DNA from: Daphnia pulex
Taxonomy: Eukaryota; Arthropoda; Branchiopoda; Diplostraca; Daphniidae
Length of the DNA: 64,000 nt
Assembly: GCF_021134715.1 (NCBI RefSeq)
Contig: NC_060028.1
Span: 1,324,501 to 1,388,500, forward strand
Direction: 5' to 3'
The notes under the pieces are model-generated. The model made no database searches. It was not told where the DNA came from and worked only from the letters and a program-made list of their open reading frames with translations. Below are positions 44,527 through 54,669 of the stretch, piece after piece. Positions within the stretch are counted from its first letter, which is position 1. Each line of letters opens with the position of its first letter. The translations under genes and the position numbers were made by a program.

Positions 44527-45790
44527 GAATCTGAATCCGATCCAAAGATGGAATTTTGAATTATTTAACTTTGTCGTTCTGTGTTCACTACAGACTATAT
44601 TATGTATTTATGCAATGTACCCAAAGCCTATGTGCCTTTATGTATAGCACACAATGGTCAGCGATGGTCAGTATATAGCGGCATACATCGTTTTAATAAA
44701 TACTAAATACCAAATAAACATGGCAAAAGAATTAAAGTTGTTTTACTGATAATGACCTTAACCACTCATAGTATGACTTGCCGAGTTGCCGACCAAGCGT
44801 ATTACGCAAATCACATGCGCTAGATTTCGCTGAGGCCTGGTTGAGGCTTAATTGCGAAGGAAATTGCACAGGGTTATATGATTAAAACTGCTGTCTGTTT
44901 GGCTTCTACGGTAAGAATACAGTAAGCGGACAACAAAAGTATTAAATCGTATGAGACGGATGAATAAATCGACCCATGAAATTTGCTGTAACTTGATTAT
45001 TTCTCCGTTATTTGAGCAAATAAATCTAGTCAAAATCCAACTGAACTGAAAAATAAGTAATCGTCCGAAACGGCGAAGTGCCGGACAAAATATTTCTAAC
45101 AAAGGATTCTTTCTCATTTTCAAAATCATCCACTTCCTTATTCATATACTTTCCGAGAAAAAGAAAGCATATTATCTTTTATCACAGCGAAGCGCCAATA
45201 AATTCTTACCTTTCCTTGTTTCACATTCAAGGATTTTCTTTCGAGAGGAAGGGAGCGATTTTATTTTTTTTTCAGGATCTATTTTCCATTTTTGCTCGAA
45301 TCTTTTTTTTTTGTTTGTTGGTTGTCGTGATAGTTATTTTTTTAAAAGGAAGAGAGACAAAAAATAAAATGGCCGAATAGACTAGCTATGAAAAATGGCC
45401 AAAGTGCCATACTGGCGCATACCGGTAGGCCAGTACATACCGATGAAAAAGACGACACCAAAGAAATAAGGGTTTTCCGCAGGATTGGCATGTTTGGCAC
45501 GACACTCAACAGGATCCAAACATTCATAATTAACGCCAGAGTAAGTTATACAGGGCACCGAGTCCCAAGTCAATATCTCGCATAACTATACTAGACAATT
45601 CTTTTTTTTAATTAAACGCGCTATTCAAAATAATTCATTTCAAATCTGGAGTTGAGGCAGAGCTCTGTCGACAATTGGCGCCATTTAGGATCCCGCAGGA
45701 TCATTACGTTTGGTTCGTTTAGAGCGGTTTAGAGTTTATTTTCGAGTCAATTTTACAGTCGACATAGTTTCGAATCATTTTCTACATTTT
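44527..45790. other. GYR3-GYR4 spacer
   Basis: No gene called with confidence. A short minus-strand open frame at 45382-45573 is listed separately. Poly-T runs at about 45265-45310. Confidence 0.5.
45382..45590 (-). CDS. Possible Cys-rich exon of unknown gene
   Basis: After an acceptor-like TATAG the frame reads LCEILTWDSVPCITYSG, then VNYECLDPVECRAKHANPAE, followed by a hydrophobic FFGVVFFIGMYW and a stop. Four cysteines in a compact spacing and a clean codon pattern make it look like a real extracellular exon, but no start, partner exon or paralogue was found in the window. It may be a gene fragment or chance. Confidence 0.25.
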
Positions 45791-45794
45791 TTCA

Positions 45795-46045
45795 GCTTCC
45801 TTTCACTCGTCCTTATTCGGTTGGCATATTTCTAAATAGAATTGCGGTTTCGAGTATTTAGGCCTGCACCATTGCGCATATGTCGCCCTCCGGTCGCCCT
45901 GCATAGAAGCCTCTACGTAGTACAGTACCAAGGTGCTTGGTATACATCAACAATTTCCACTCGTATCCGGTTTTTCTCTCATTTTTAGGATGAAAACGGC
46001 GTGTATAAAAGACGCTGTCCTCAGACCGGATTAGTCAGACAGTCG
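45795..46045 (+). promoter_or_regulatory. GYR4 promoter
   Basis: CAGCTTCCTTTCACTCGTCC, then CGTATCCGGTTTTTCTCTCA, TATAAAAG (46004-46011) and CAGACCGGATTAGTCAGACA. It shares the distal words with GYR1 and with the gene at 53885. Confidence 0.8.
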
Positions 46046-46116
46046 CAAACTCCCCAGGACCTCCCACATCAGCAAGTTATACCTGCTTTAAAACTTATAC
46101 CGCTTCGAAATCAACA

Positions 46117-46547
46117 ATGACTTCAAACTTTAAGGTATTTAGTTTTTATCAAAATAATTGTGCTGTTCATTTGTGTAATAAGGTTCAGTCTGATATTAAT
46201 AGAATTTTCAATTTTCAACAGTTGACACTCCTTCTCGTTGCTCTGCTTGTGGCTGTGGCTGTGGCGACCAAAGTCAAGGGTAAACACGGTTACGGGGGCT
46301 ATGGCTTGGGCTATGGACACGGTGGGTACGGTGGGTACGGAGGCTATGGTTACGGGGGCCATGGAGGCTATGGCTATCCATTTTACGGAGGCTTCTACGG
46401 TCCTCATTACGGAAAGGGATATGGTGGCTTTGGATATAAAGGTATACAAATATTTTGATCAAATAATTAAAAAAAAAATTGTGTATAGTGACTGTATGAA
46501 ATTGAATTTCAGGTTACAGCCATTTTGGATACGGGCACGGCTATTAA
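46117..46547 (+). CDS. GYR4: small secreted Gly/Tyr-rich peptide
   Basis: Exons 46117-46134, 46222-46441, 46513-46547; 90 residues. Exon 1 codes MTSNFK; signal segment LTLLLVALLVAVAVATK. The mature part has GYGG and GHGG repeats with more His than the other copies (KHGYGGYGLGYGHGGYGG) and YGPHYGKGYGG, ending SHFGYGHGY. The same gene plan as the other GYR copies. Confidence 0.87.
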
Positions 46548-49500
46548 GACTACGGATCACCGAAGATGAAATTTCTACCAAAATTCAACATTTTTTCGCA
46601 AGACGTGCAATAATTCCACGTGCACTATACAGCCTTTATGTATTTATGTAAACATTTGGCCAGTTTCTGCGCGTTTTTACAAATAAAAATTATTCCAAAA
46701 TATTCCCAAGAGTTTATCACGTCTTTTACATACACCTAACCCTAGCGCTTGATTGAAACATTTCAAAGCTTTCGTCGCCATCGTTAAAAAATTCAATATG
46801 GCAAATCATGTCAAGTTCTTATATATTTCACACATCTCTTCTCTCTCTGCCATTACACTCGACAGCACGCATAGCTTTTTCACCATCGGAAAATCTCGAT
46901 CGTTATTTTTTTTTAAATAGCGCAGTTGCTTTGAGTTTAGTTTCTTATGGAGTCTACCAGTCTACCCATCCGCGCATCGTTGCTGCTATATGTAACCCTA
47001 ATGTTTCTCTTTGGTACGAACTTGGTTGATTTGTTGATGGGCCAGTTTGAGGCACAACGTCAGTCATTTTGACCCAAACACTGGAACGTCATTAATTCAA
47101 ATCAGGTGGGGATGCACATTGTGGCCAATACTTCGGATCGTTAAAAGTATAGATACACCGATACTAGCCTAATTGAAATTATATTTTATCCCTGTTTCCA
47201 CAGTAAAGTGCGCGTAACCTAAAGGGGAAAAAAAATAAATAACAATAATTTTTTAATGAGTGCTCACAATTTCCACATGACTTTCTTTCAGGACTCCTGT
47301 TGGCAATAACTTACAGCAGCCATTCAAAAAACAAACAAAAAAAACACAAAAACACTTTTAAATAGAAACCTACAGTCAATGACGTGTAAGACACATTATG
47401 GAAATACAGCTGCGTGCCTGGTACGAAGGATATTTCTAGAGCGCACGCAAGCGCACGTATATAGTCCCGTACCAGTGAAAACCAGGCACGGCTGTTATTA
47501 ATAATATGTGCCAACATTTAATATTACGTAGTAGGCTACAACCACCCTGTTCTGTAGTAAAGGTGATCGCACAAGGTAAATCCTTTTGGGGAAATCACTG
47601 GTAGTGAATGGGTCGGTGCTATTTGTAGGTCAATGTTAAAACATTGGCAATTCGACATCGATTGGTCCGGCAGGTAAAACAAAAACAAAAACACGTGCAG
47701 GGTTCTCCATAAACGGCACACGCGTACCCGAAACAGATTCATCTGCTGGCCTGCTGGCCGTGTCTGTTGGCCACGAAAAATAAACATTTGATTGTGTATT
47801 AAATAAATAGAATTCGGAATTTGGATTTTAAAAAAATTAACTCTGCGCACAAGTCGTTGATCAACTTTTCCATTTTCCTTTCGTTTTTTAAGCTGAGCGG
47901 AAAATATTTCAGTCGACTGAAAAGTCGACGAAGCGCTAAATAAAAAAAAACCCAACCTTGTTTTTTTTCCACAGCAGTTGGGGTGAGAGGGTTGGTTGTG
48001 GAATCAGGAAACAAATGGCTGGTAAATGATGGACCTTATCGACGACGTCTTATCGTATAGTGGATGCACAAGTAAAACACTGGGGCTGCGTAAGAACGTG
48101 GTTAAGACATGACGACGGTGATGTTAGACTGGCTGGTGATCATTTTCAAAGCAGAGAGGGAGAAAAATGAGAGAAAAAAAAAAGGTGGACCTTATCGACC
48201 TTATCGACGATATTAAATTTATCTTCGTGCCTGCCGGCCGGTAGGTCTTAAACTATGTCCATGCACCCTATACGGTTATTAGGAGGGCCTAGGAATTGTC
48301 ATATTTCATTCTGCTTACCGGCCGACCTGACATCGGGAAGAACATGTTCTTCAATGTTGTCAATTGGGGCCGACGCTAGGCCAAGCACAAGGTCATAGGC
48401 GTCACTGCCTTCCATTAGAGGTCGTCCATTCTGACTCGATTAAATTCACATCGAGATGTGCACTCAACGAGCATCGGTCATCGTCTTCGCTTCGCATCAG
48501 AAAGACCCGTGTTCGATTCCCTGTCCCTCCCAATTGTGTAATACTCCCACTGTAATTGTGTCTATAAAACTGTGTGTCTTGAATGCTATGAATGCTCTTC
48601 ATCAATATACGGTCTTCAATAATAATATACGGGTCAATAATAATCGATGATTAAAGATATATCTATCTCACTTCTAAACTCACCTCCCGATCTATTAGAC
48701 GGCCTGTTGCTATAAAGGACGTCTATCATAAGGATCGTAACCCATTAAACCCCGGTATTCTCGACATGCTGGTCACAATCTGAAGTTGTGTCCGTTAGAC
48801 TTACGCTTAGCCCCTGACGATAGTCGACGGTTGCCGTTCACTCGGTAACACTAGACGGTCGAATTAAGGCCCAGTAGGCAGCCAATGAAGTAAGAGCGTG
48901 ACCTCAAGTCAGATACCATTCCCAAAACCTTCCCTTTTAGGGTTCATTAAAATACTTTGATTTCTTTTGAATCTATTTTCTTTTTCTATAGTATGTATAG
49001 TGTAGGACACGGGTATAATATAATTATATAATACAGAATAGCCACCGTCTAATCAGCGTTGATCAGAGGACAGTTATCGTAGTGGATGCACAAATCTGGA
49101 TCTGGATGAATCTATTTAGTTGTACATCATTATTATACTCGAGCAGACTGTATGTACATGTAATCTTGAATGTAACTTTTTGTCTGCTAGCGCATTTTCT
49201 AAAAAATACACTTATTAAAAAAAAGTACCATTCTAATTCACTCGCCAAGTAAAAACACAATGTAAAATTTAAGCAGAACTATATTGATTACTGGATCACA
49301 ATAAATCCGTTAGAACAGGACCCATGCGAGTTACCCAAACCATAAGTTATAAATCATAAAACAGATCACCGTAATTGCGAAGCAGTTACATCAAAATGAA
49401 ACCGGGACATGACGGTTGGACAAAATGGTATTATTAATGACCGAAATTTCAGGTTATGATGTACTATGTACTCGCGCATTCCGTTGAACTCTTGCGCAAA

Positions 49501-50096
49501 TATAACTTACTATACGCCAGCAGTTATAACCAAGTTTATGAGAAAATGCGTAAAAGAGAATACGATACAATCGGCGACATAGTAGAGTGTAGTATAGTAT
49601 GGCTTATTATAGGCTACATATTTTATGAATGGGAAACTTAGTCAATGGGAATATTACAGTCCTGGGACGTCCGGCGAATACTTTCTAGAGCGACCGTACC
49701 AGTGAAAACCAGGTACGACCGATATGCGCTAAAACAACTACCAGACGGTAAATGTCTGTGAATGGTGCTGAATCGTGATGCAAGAGAAAACAGCTGTCAA
49801 GCGAGTTAACGTTTAGACAGCGAGTTAGATCCATGCTAAAAATTTTCCTCATCAGTTAATTCTTGGTATAAGGTTCAACCAATTAATTTACTCCTCTCTG
49901 CACAGCATAATAATTCTATACAACTTGGTATAACATCATCTTTATTGGCTTTAGAAAAGAATCACAAGCGCTTTACCCGGTCTGGATTTTTTTCCAGTAT
50001 GGTAGACTCTATAAATGGAACGTTGTCTATATATTTCAGGACTAATGGAGGCCAATAGCAAGGCTTATGAGGGCAAATTTCCGTGAGTTTCACTTT
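46548..50096. other. Long GYR4-GYR5 spacer
   Basis: About 3.5 kb without a supported gene. Recurrent pieces: GTACCAGTGAAAACCAGG at 47472 and again at 49697, TTTCTAGAGCGACCGTACCA at 49683, and GTGGATGCACAA at 48061 and 49082. CTTATCGACG-type words repeat at 48036, 48191 and 48200. A tRNA-derived repeat is listed separately. A 61-codon frame at 49456-49641 is not supported. Confidence 0.5.
48230..48650 (+). repeat. Probable tRNA-derived SINE
   Basis: A GC-richer block with a good polymerase III B-box (GTTCGATTCC, 48511-48520) after GCATCGGTCATCGTCTTCGC, and a 3' tail of repeated CAATAATAATATACGGGTCA type. An inverted pair GCCGGCCGGTAGGTC / TTACCGGCCGACCTG lies at its left edge (about 48233 and 48316). 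No perfect tRNA fold was found. Confidence 0.35.
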
Positions 50097-50180
50097 CTCC
50101 GCGAAAGGCGCTACAGCTCTTCGGAAATGGAAACGGTTTCTGTATAAAAGGAAGGATGTTCAGACCGGATCGTCACAACA
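50097..50180 (+). promoter_or_regulatory. GYR5 promoter
   Basis: Near copy of the GYR3 promoter: CTCCGCGAAAGGCGCTACAG, CGGAAATGGAAACGG, TATAAAAG (50143-50150), CAGACCGGATCGTCACAACA. Confidence 0.85.
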
Positions 50181-50245
50181 ACTTCAACCGCATTCATTTT
50201 CGAGTTTGAAATTTGTATCGTCCCGACTATTCAGAATCTTTAAAC

Positions 50246-50623
50246 ATGGCTAATATTAGCTTCAAAGTATATTGCATTTTCTATTTCAAAGAATTTGCAT
50301 TTTGACATTTACATGTTTTATTTTATTTTTTTTTCATTTTAGATTACTTTGCTCATCGTCGCTTTGATGTTCGTGGCTGTGACTGTGGCGACCAAAGCCA
50401 AGGTTTACTACGGCTACGGTGGTTATGGAGGTTACTACGGAGGCCATTACGGAAAAGGTTATGGATACGGTCATGGATATGGCGGTAAAATTCGATTGGA
50501 AGTTCTCCATAATCTTCAATCATTTGTAGACTAACGATTGTTATTGCTATAGTTCCAACATACGGTTACGCCAAAGGATACGTGCCCGCCTATCACAACG
50601 AATATGGCTACGGCTATTATTAA
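50246..50623 (+). CDS. GYR5: small secreted Gly/Tyr-rich peptide
   Basis: Exons 50246-50266, 50343-50484, 50553-50623; 77 residues. MANISFK plus ITLLIVALMFVAVTVATK as in GYR3. The mature part is GYGGYGGYYGGHYGKGYGYG followed by HGYGG. Exon 3 is longer than in GYR2-4 and reads VPTYGYAKGYVPAYHNEY before GYGYY. The upstream half and promoter come from the same recent duplication as GYR3, whereas exon 3 differs, so the two copies have since been reshuffled. Confidence 0.87.
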
Positions 50624-51185
50624 ATATGCAGCCGACCCTGCTGACCACATCCAGTTGATGGCAACCGAAATAATTCAACCCTTTTAATCTGGTGTGTCCC
50701 TAAGCTCACATATATGTACTCTTGGCCTGTGTGTTTTTATTCGGCACTAAATGGTCGGCTTAGGATTTTCTACCCAAATAAACAGCATTAAGAAAACGTA
50801 AAGATCTGTTTTTATATTACTGTACGGTACTACGTTGAATGGAGCAATCACTGTTGCGCTGAAATTTAAGCGCTAAAATTTAGTATAAATTTCTAGACCT
50901 TAAAGTCGCTTAAAGTCAAGAAAACGAATTAAAGCTGATCCCTTTTTGAAGTCTGAAAAGTGATATGGAAACCGCGGAACTCTTCAAATGAAGGCAGTCA
51001 TCACGTATTTTAAAAAGCGAATAAATTAGCTCAGACAGGGACTAATTAAAAATCTTATAACATGGCAACAACTTTAATTCGCATCACTATAGGCCTATGT
51101 ATGATGCTGGTTATATGATTTATGAAGCAAATATATAGGAAGATTTGCAAACATTTCCTTTCCCTTTTATTGCATACGATTAGTT
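50624..51185. other. Spacer between GYR5 and CP3
   Basis: GYR5 3' UTR, then A+T-rich DNA. No gene seen. Confidence 0.5.
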
Positions 51186-51189
51186 CTAC

Positions 51190-51283
51190 AAAGCCCCCAA
51201 GCTGAAGAAGAAGAGAATGTTTGCAATGAAGAAGGTCTCCATCATCTCCCCACTCACTTTCATTCAAATGCCAGATATAAAAG
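51190..51283 (+). promoter_or_regulatory. Conserved cuticle-gene promoter module (CP3)
   Basis: AGCTGAAGAAGAAGAGAATG, GAAGAAGGTCTCC, CCCCACTCACTTTCA and TATAAAAG (51276-51283). Confidence 0.8.
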
Positions 51284-51369
51284 GCAGACACCATTCGAAC
51301 CATCCTCACAGAATTCTTTCAACAGTCTTAAGCAGTGTAGTATAGTACAACCTCACCAACAACTCAAAA

Positions 51370-51936
51370 ATGAAATTCGTAAGTTATTTTGAAACTTGAA
51401 ATTTTTTTTTTACCGATTTTAATTTAATTTAATTCGATTTTGATTCTGGGATACATGTTATTTAATAAATTCACTTTGCTACTTCACGTTAAAAATGGCA
51501 GATCGTCGCTCTCGCTTTCTTGGCCGTGGCCCTCGCCGCACCTCAAGGAGATAAGAAGCCCATCGAAATTGTGTCATCCAATAGCGAAATGAACGCAGAC
51601 GGCAGCTACTCATTCGAGTAAGTTGATACTATTAAGATACTAATGTCATTTCATAATTTAAAAAAATGTGTCAAAATCAGTTTCGAGTCTGCAGATGGGA
51701 CCAAAGTGTCTGAGAGCGGCAGCCAGAAACAAGTTGGTCCCAAACCGGAGGATATCGGGACCGTGTCCAAGGGCTCCTACTCGTTCACGACTCCCGACGG
51801 CGTCGTCCTCACCGTCAATTGGGTGGCCGATGAAAACGGATTCCAGGCCACCGGCGACCACCTGCCCACTCCTCCACCCATGCCCGAGCACGTCGTCAAG
51901 ATGCTCGCAGACCTCAAAGCCGCCGGAGTCCTGTAA
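51370..51936 (+). CDS. CP3: RR-1 cuticle protein
   Basis: Exons 51370-51378, 51502-51617, 51681-51936; 126 residues, with exon sizes identical to CP1 and CP2. Signal peptide MKFIVALAFLAVALAAPQ, RR-1 blocks as in CP1. The mature protein appears identical to CP2, and DNA differences in exons 2-3 are few and mostly silent (for example GAGAGCGGC here for GAGAGTGGC). Intron 1 and the 3' flank are unrelated or strongly diverged. Confidence 0.95.
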
Positions 51937-53600
51937 ACTCAACTAGTATTAGGAATTATTTCGCACGGAATTATTTCGCACCATGACAACGCCCAAGAAT
52001 TCTTACATTTGCCAAGAACGACAGCTACATATCAATTATACTTTTTGCAAGCTTTTACCACAGAACGAAATTTTTAAAAAGGAACAAATGACGGTCGAAA
52101 TAAACATTTGTATTTTCAAAAATGTGTTTGTTTCTGTTTATTTAGTCCTTTTGAAAATGATGGACTTTTGAAAGTGAGACGTTACATCATTTTTGCATAA
52201 TTTACCGTTACTATGCTGGTGCTGTGCATCCTTTCTCTCTCATCCCTATCCCTCGACCTATCCCTAAAGTTCAGTATAAAAGGAAACTTTGAAGTTTAAG
52301 TCTGTACAGAAATGTAGAAAAGCAATCATAACACAATTAAACAAATTGATTAAAAGAAATAGGTACAGTATATTGAAAAACCTGAAATGTTGGGTAACAT
52401 CTATTTTATGCTGTTACATGACACCAACCGTTCGCCCAATTTGGAGGTCCCCGTATAAGTTGCCAAAACATAAAGCAGAACAGATTCCTAGAAACTGCAA
52501 GTCACGCCGACGGCGCATGCGTAATATCCCACCTGAATGCATAATAGCAAAACACGTAATAATACGCTCGATATAATATGAGACGAAAAACTTCGGCCCC
52601 TTTGGCAAAAACTATCGAAATCAAATCAAGGACAAGAGTTGCTATAAAAGACATTGCTAATATTGAGGCACGTGATTGTCACTCCGACCGTTCCCGAGCG
52701 TACCAGGCGAACGCTGGCACGGGCGAAGGTATTACGAGCGCCATTTCGTGTGGAGGCCTTTACTGCAAATATTGCGCAACAGAAAACCCCAGAGAAAATT
52801 GCGAGTTTAAATATGGTGGATAAATAACAGCTGTGTTGCCGGTGTAAAACTGTCAAGATAAAAAATCTGAGGAAGTATAGTAATACCGCTCGAGGCCCAT
52901 GGCCTTTGACAACACAATTCCTTCGTCCGTTTATTTCAGAAGAACACCATCGTTGCTGAGACTCATGTGTAGTATTGTAGTATAAATTTCTAAACCAATT
53001 AACCGTATAGTCCTGGTACCGACTTGTACCGCTTTAGTATATGTAGGAGAAAACAAGAGGTGAAAGGGTCCGCACGGCTTTGTAGGTCAATGACAAAATG
53101 GTTCTTGTTGCTGTTATAACACACGGGCTCATCCCTCTACAACAACTCTGGTATATACCCTTATATTGCTATTGAATGAAATTTTTAAAAGTTCGTCTTT
53201 CAATTAAATTTCATGATAAATATACGATTGTAATTATATTTCCTGATGCACCGGTTTCTCCAGTTGTCACTTGTCAAACTCAAAAACGGCCGCAAAAAAA
53301 AGGGACCGGAAGGTTACTCAAATATCCGAAATTCTTTTCCGAGAAATCAGATTAAAATTTCATTTGATACAAATCACATCTAGTCCGTCAAGTATTTTTA
53401 AATGACTTCAAATAATTTTCACTGCGCGAAATGTAAATGTGGTCCGGATATGGTACGAACGAATAAGTTATTAATTGCATGGAACCAATTACCAATTATA
53501 ATTAAGAAAATTTGAATTGGTCGTTTCTGAATAATTATTTCGCGCTAGTTATTTTGCCCTAATTTCAGTTTGTTCATCCTACATGTACAACTTCCTTCAG
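51937..53600. other. Spacer between CP3 and the 84-residue gene
   Basis: About 1.7 kb with no supported gene. The block at about 52669-52730 (CACGTGATTGTCACTCCG, GCGTACCAGGCGAACGCTGG) matches 41281-41345. Words near 53040-53110 (GGAGAAAACAAGAGGTGAAA, GTAGGTCAATGACAAAATGG) match other GYR upstream regions. Confidence 0.5.
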
Positions 53601-53604
53601 AGCC

Positions 53605-53805
53605 TTTCATTCGTCCTTCACAGAGCACGGGAATACCTAGCCCAGTCTCGCTAGCTAGTAGCTAATCATTTGCATGAGCTGACTTTCGAAATTTCCTGTA
53701 CGCACCGCTTGTCTCCGGTTACTTCCATATCCTCCAGCGATGTGGTGAAACGGAGAGGAGAAAAAGTCTGCGGTATAAAAGAACTTGCGTTCACACCAGT
53801 CGAAA
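53605..53805 (+). promoter_or_regulatory. GYR-like promoter of the 84-residue gene
   Basis: TTTCATTCGTCCTTC, CTCCGGTTACTTCCATATCC, TATAAAAG (53774-53781) and TTCACACCAGTCGAAACATC. Order and spacing follow the GYR1 and GYR4 promoters although the coding part is unrelated. Confidence 0.65.
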
Positions 53806-53884
53806 CATCCGCTGTGTAATAACCATCTCCTCTTGAGCTAAACGATTTTTTCTCCCAGTGCCAAATTATCCGTCGACAAATACA

Positions 53885-54254
53885 ATGGCTGGTAATTTTC
53901 TATTTGTGTGGAATAACAAGCCAGAGTACGGTATGCCTTTTAAGTCTATGGCATCTTCTAATGAAACTGAGATTAAAAACAAATTTACGTCGACTACGTC
54001 GGCTGGATACGTGAATTTACCTTGGAATTTACGGGACGGAAGGCGGACCTCGGACTCGGTACAGGTAAATCAAAACTGTGACAATTTTTTTACAACTTAA
54101 TCAAAGTGCCAATAAAAATATGACTGACAGATTTAAAAAAAAATATTAATAATCATTTCAATAAAAATATTAAATAAAGGTTTCAAGGTATTACGGAACT
54201 GCTGCGGATGACAAGTCCGATGTGTCTACCAAGCTACTGAAGGCTCTCTACTAA
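53885..54254 (+). CDS. Unrecognised 84-residue protein sharing the GYR promoter type
   Basis: Two exons, 53885-54064 and 54180-54254, with a GTAAAT donor and AAAG acceptor in phase 0; 84 residues. The start was chosen at MAGNFLFVWNNKPEYGMPFK, the first ATG after the promoter. The middle is Thr/Ser-rich (NKFTSTTSAGYVNLPWN), and exon 2 encodes VSRYYGTAADDKSDVSTKLL and then KALY. There is no signal peptide or membrane segment, so it may be cytosolic, unlike the secreted GYR peptides. I do not recognise the family. The promoter resemblance and position at the end of the GYR series suggest co-expression. Confidence 0.65.
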
Positions 54255-54669
54255 AGTTGATGTTCCTCGGATTTTCTCCACAAATCCAATTAAATGATAC
54301 AATAATTTCACTTGTTAAAAATAGCTAAATATTTTAAAAAACAAAATTACAAAAGCATTTGCCAGTATTGACAATAAACGGATATACTCAACAAATAGAA
54401 AGTGCTATAAATGTCTCTATATACTTATTCTCCTCCGCGGTGCATCACAAAAATTGGCATTATTAATTACAAATTTTGAAATTGTTAAACAAACGAGAGA
54501 AAAGACTAGTTTCGCTATAAGATAATTTCTTCATGTGAAATTCAGTGAAAAATATTTAATCCAAAAGAAATTGTGTGTAAAGTAAAAAAAAAAACTATAT
54601 ATCAAATAGTAAACGGATGATTTAAAGACAAATAGATCCGCGGTGGAGAAAAACAATTTGTGAATTGAA
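54255..54669. other. Spacer, convergent 3' ends
   Basis: 3' flanks of the 84-residue gene and CLCA-D. A+T-rich, no gene seen. Confidence 0.5.

Noticed and set aside
49456-49641. 61-codon frame with hydrophobic C-terminus
   Set aside because: Part of a non-coding segment that is loosely repeated at about 43.3 kb, where the frame is not kept.
31513-50623. GYR genes as neuropeptide precursors
   Set aside because: There are no dibasic-flanked repeated peptides with amidation Gly; composition fits structural or antimicrobial Gly/Tyr-rich peptides better.
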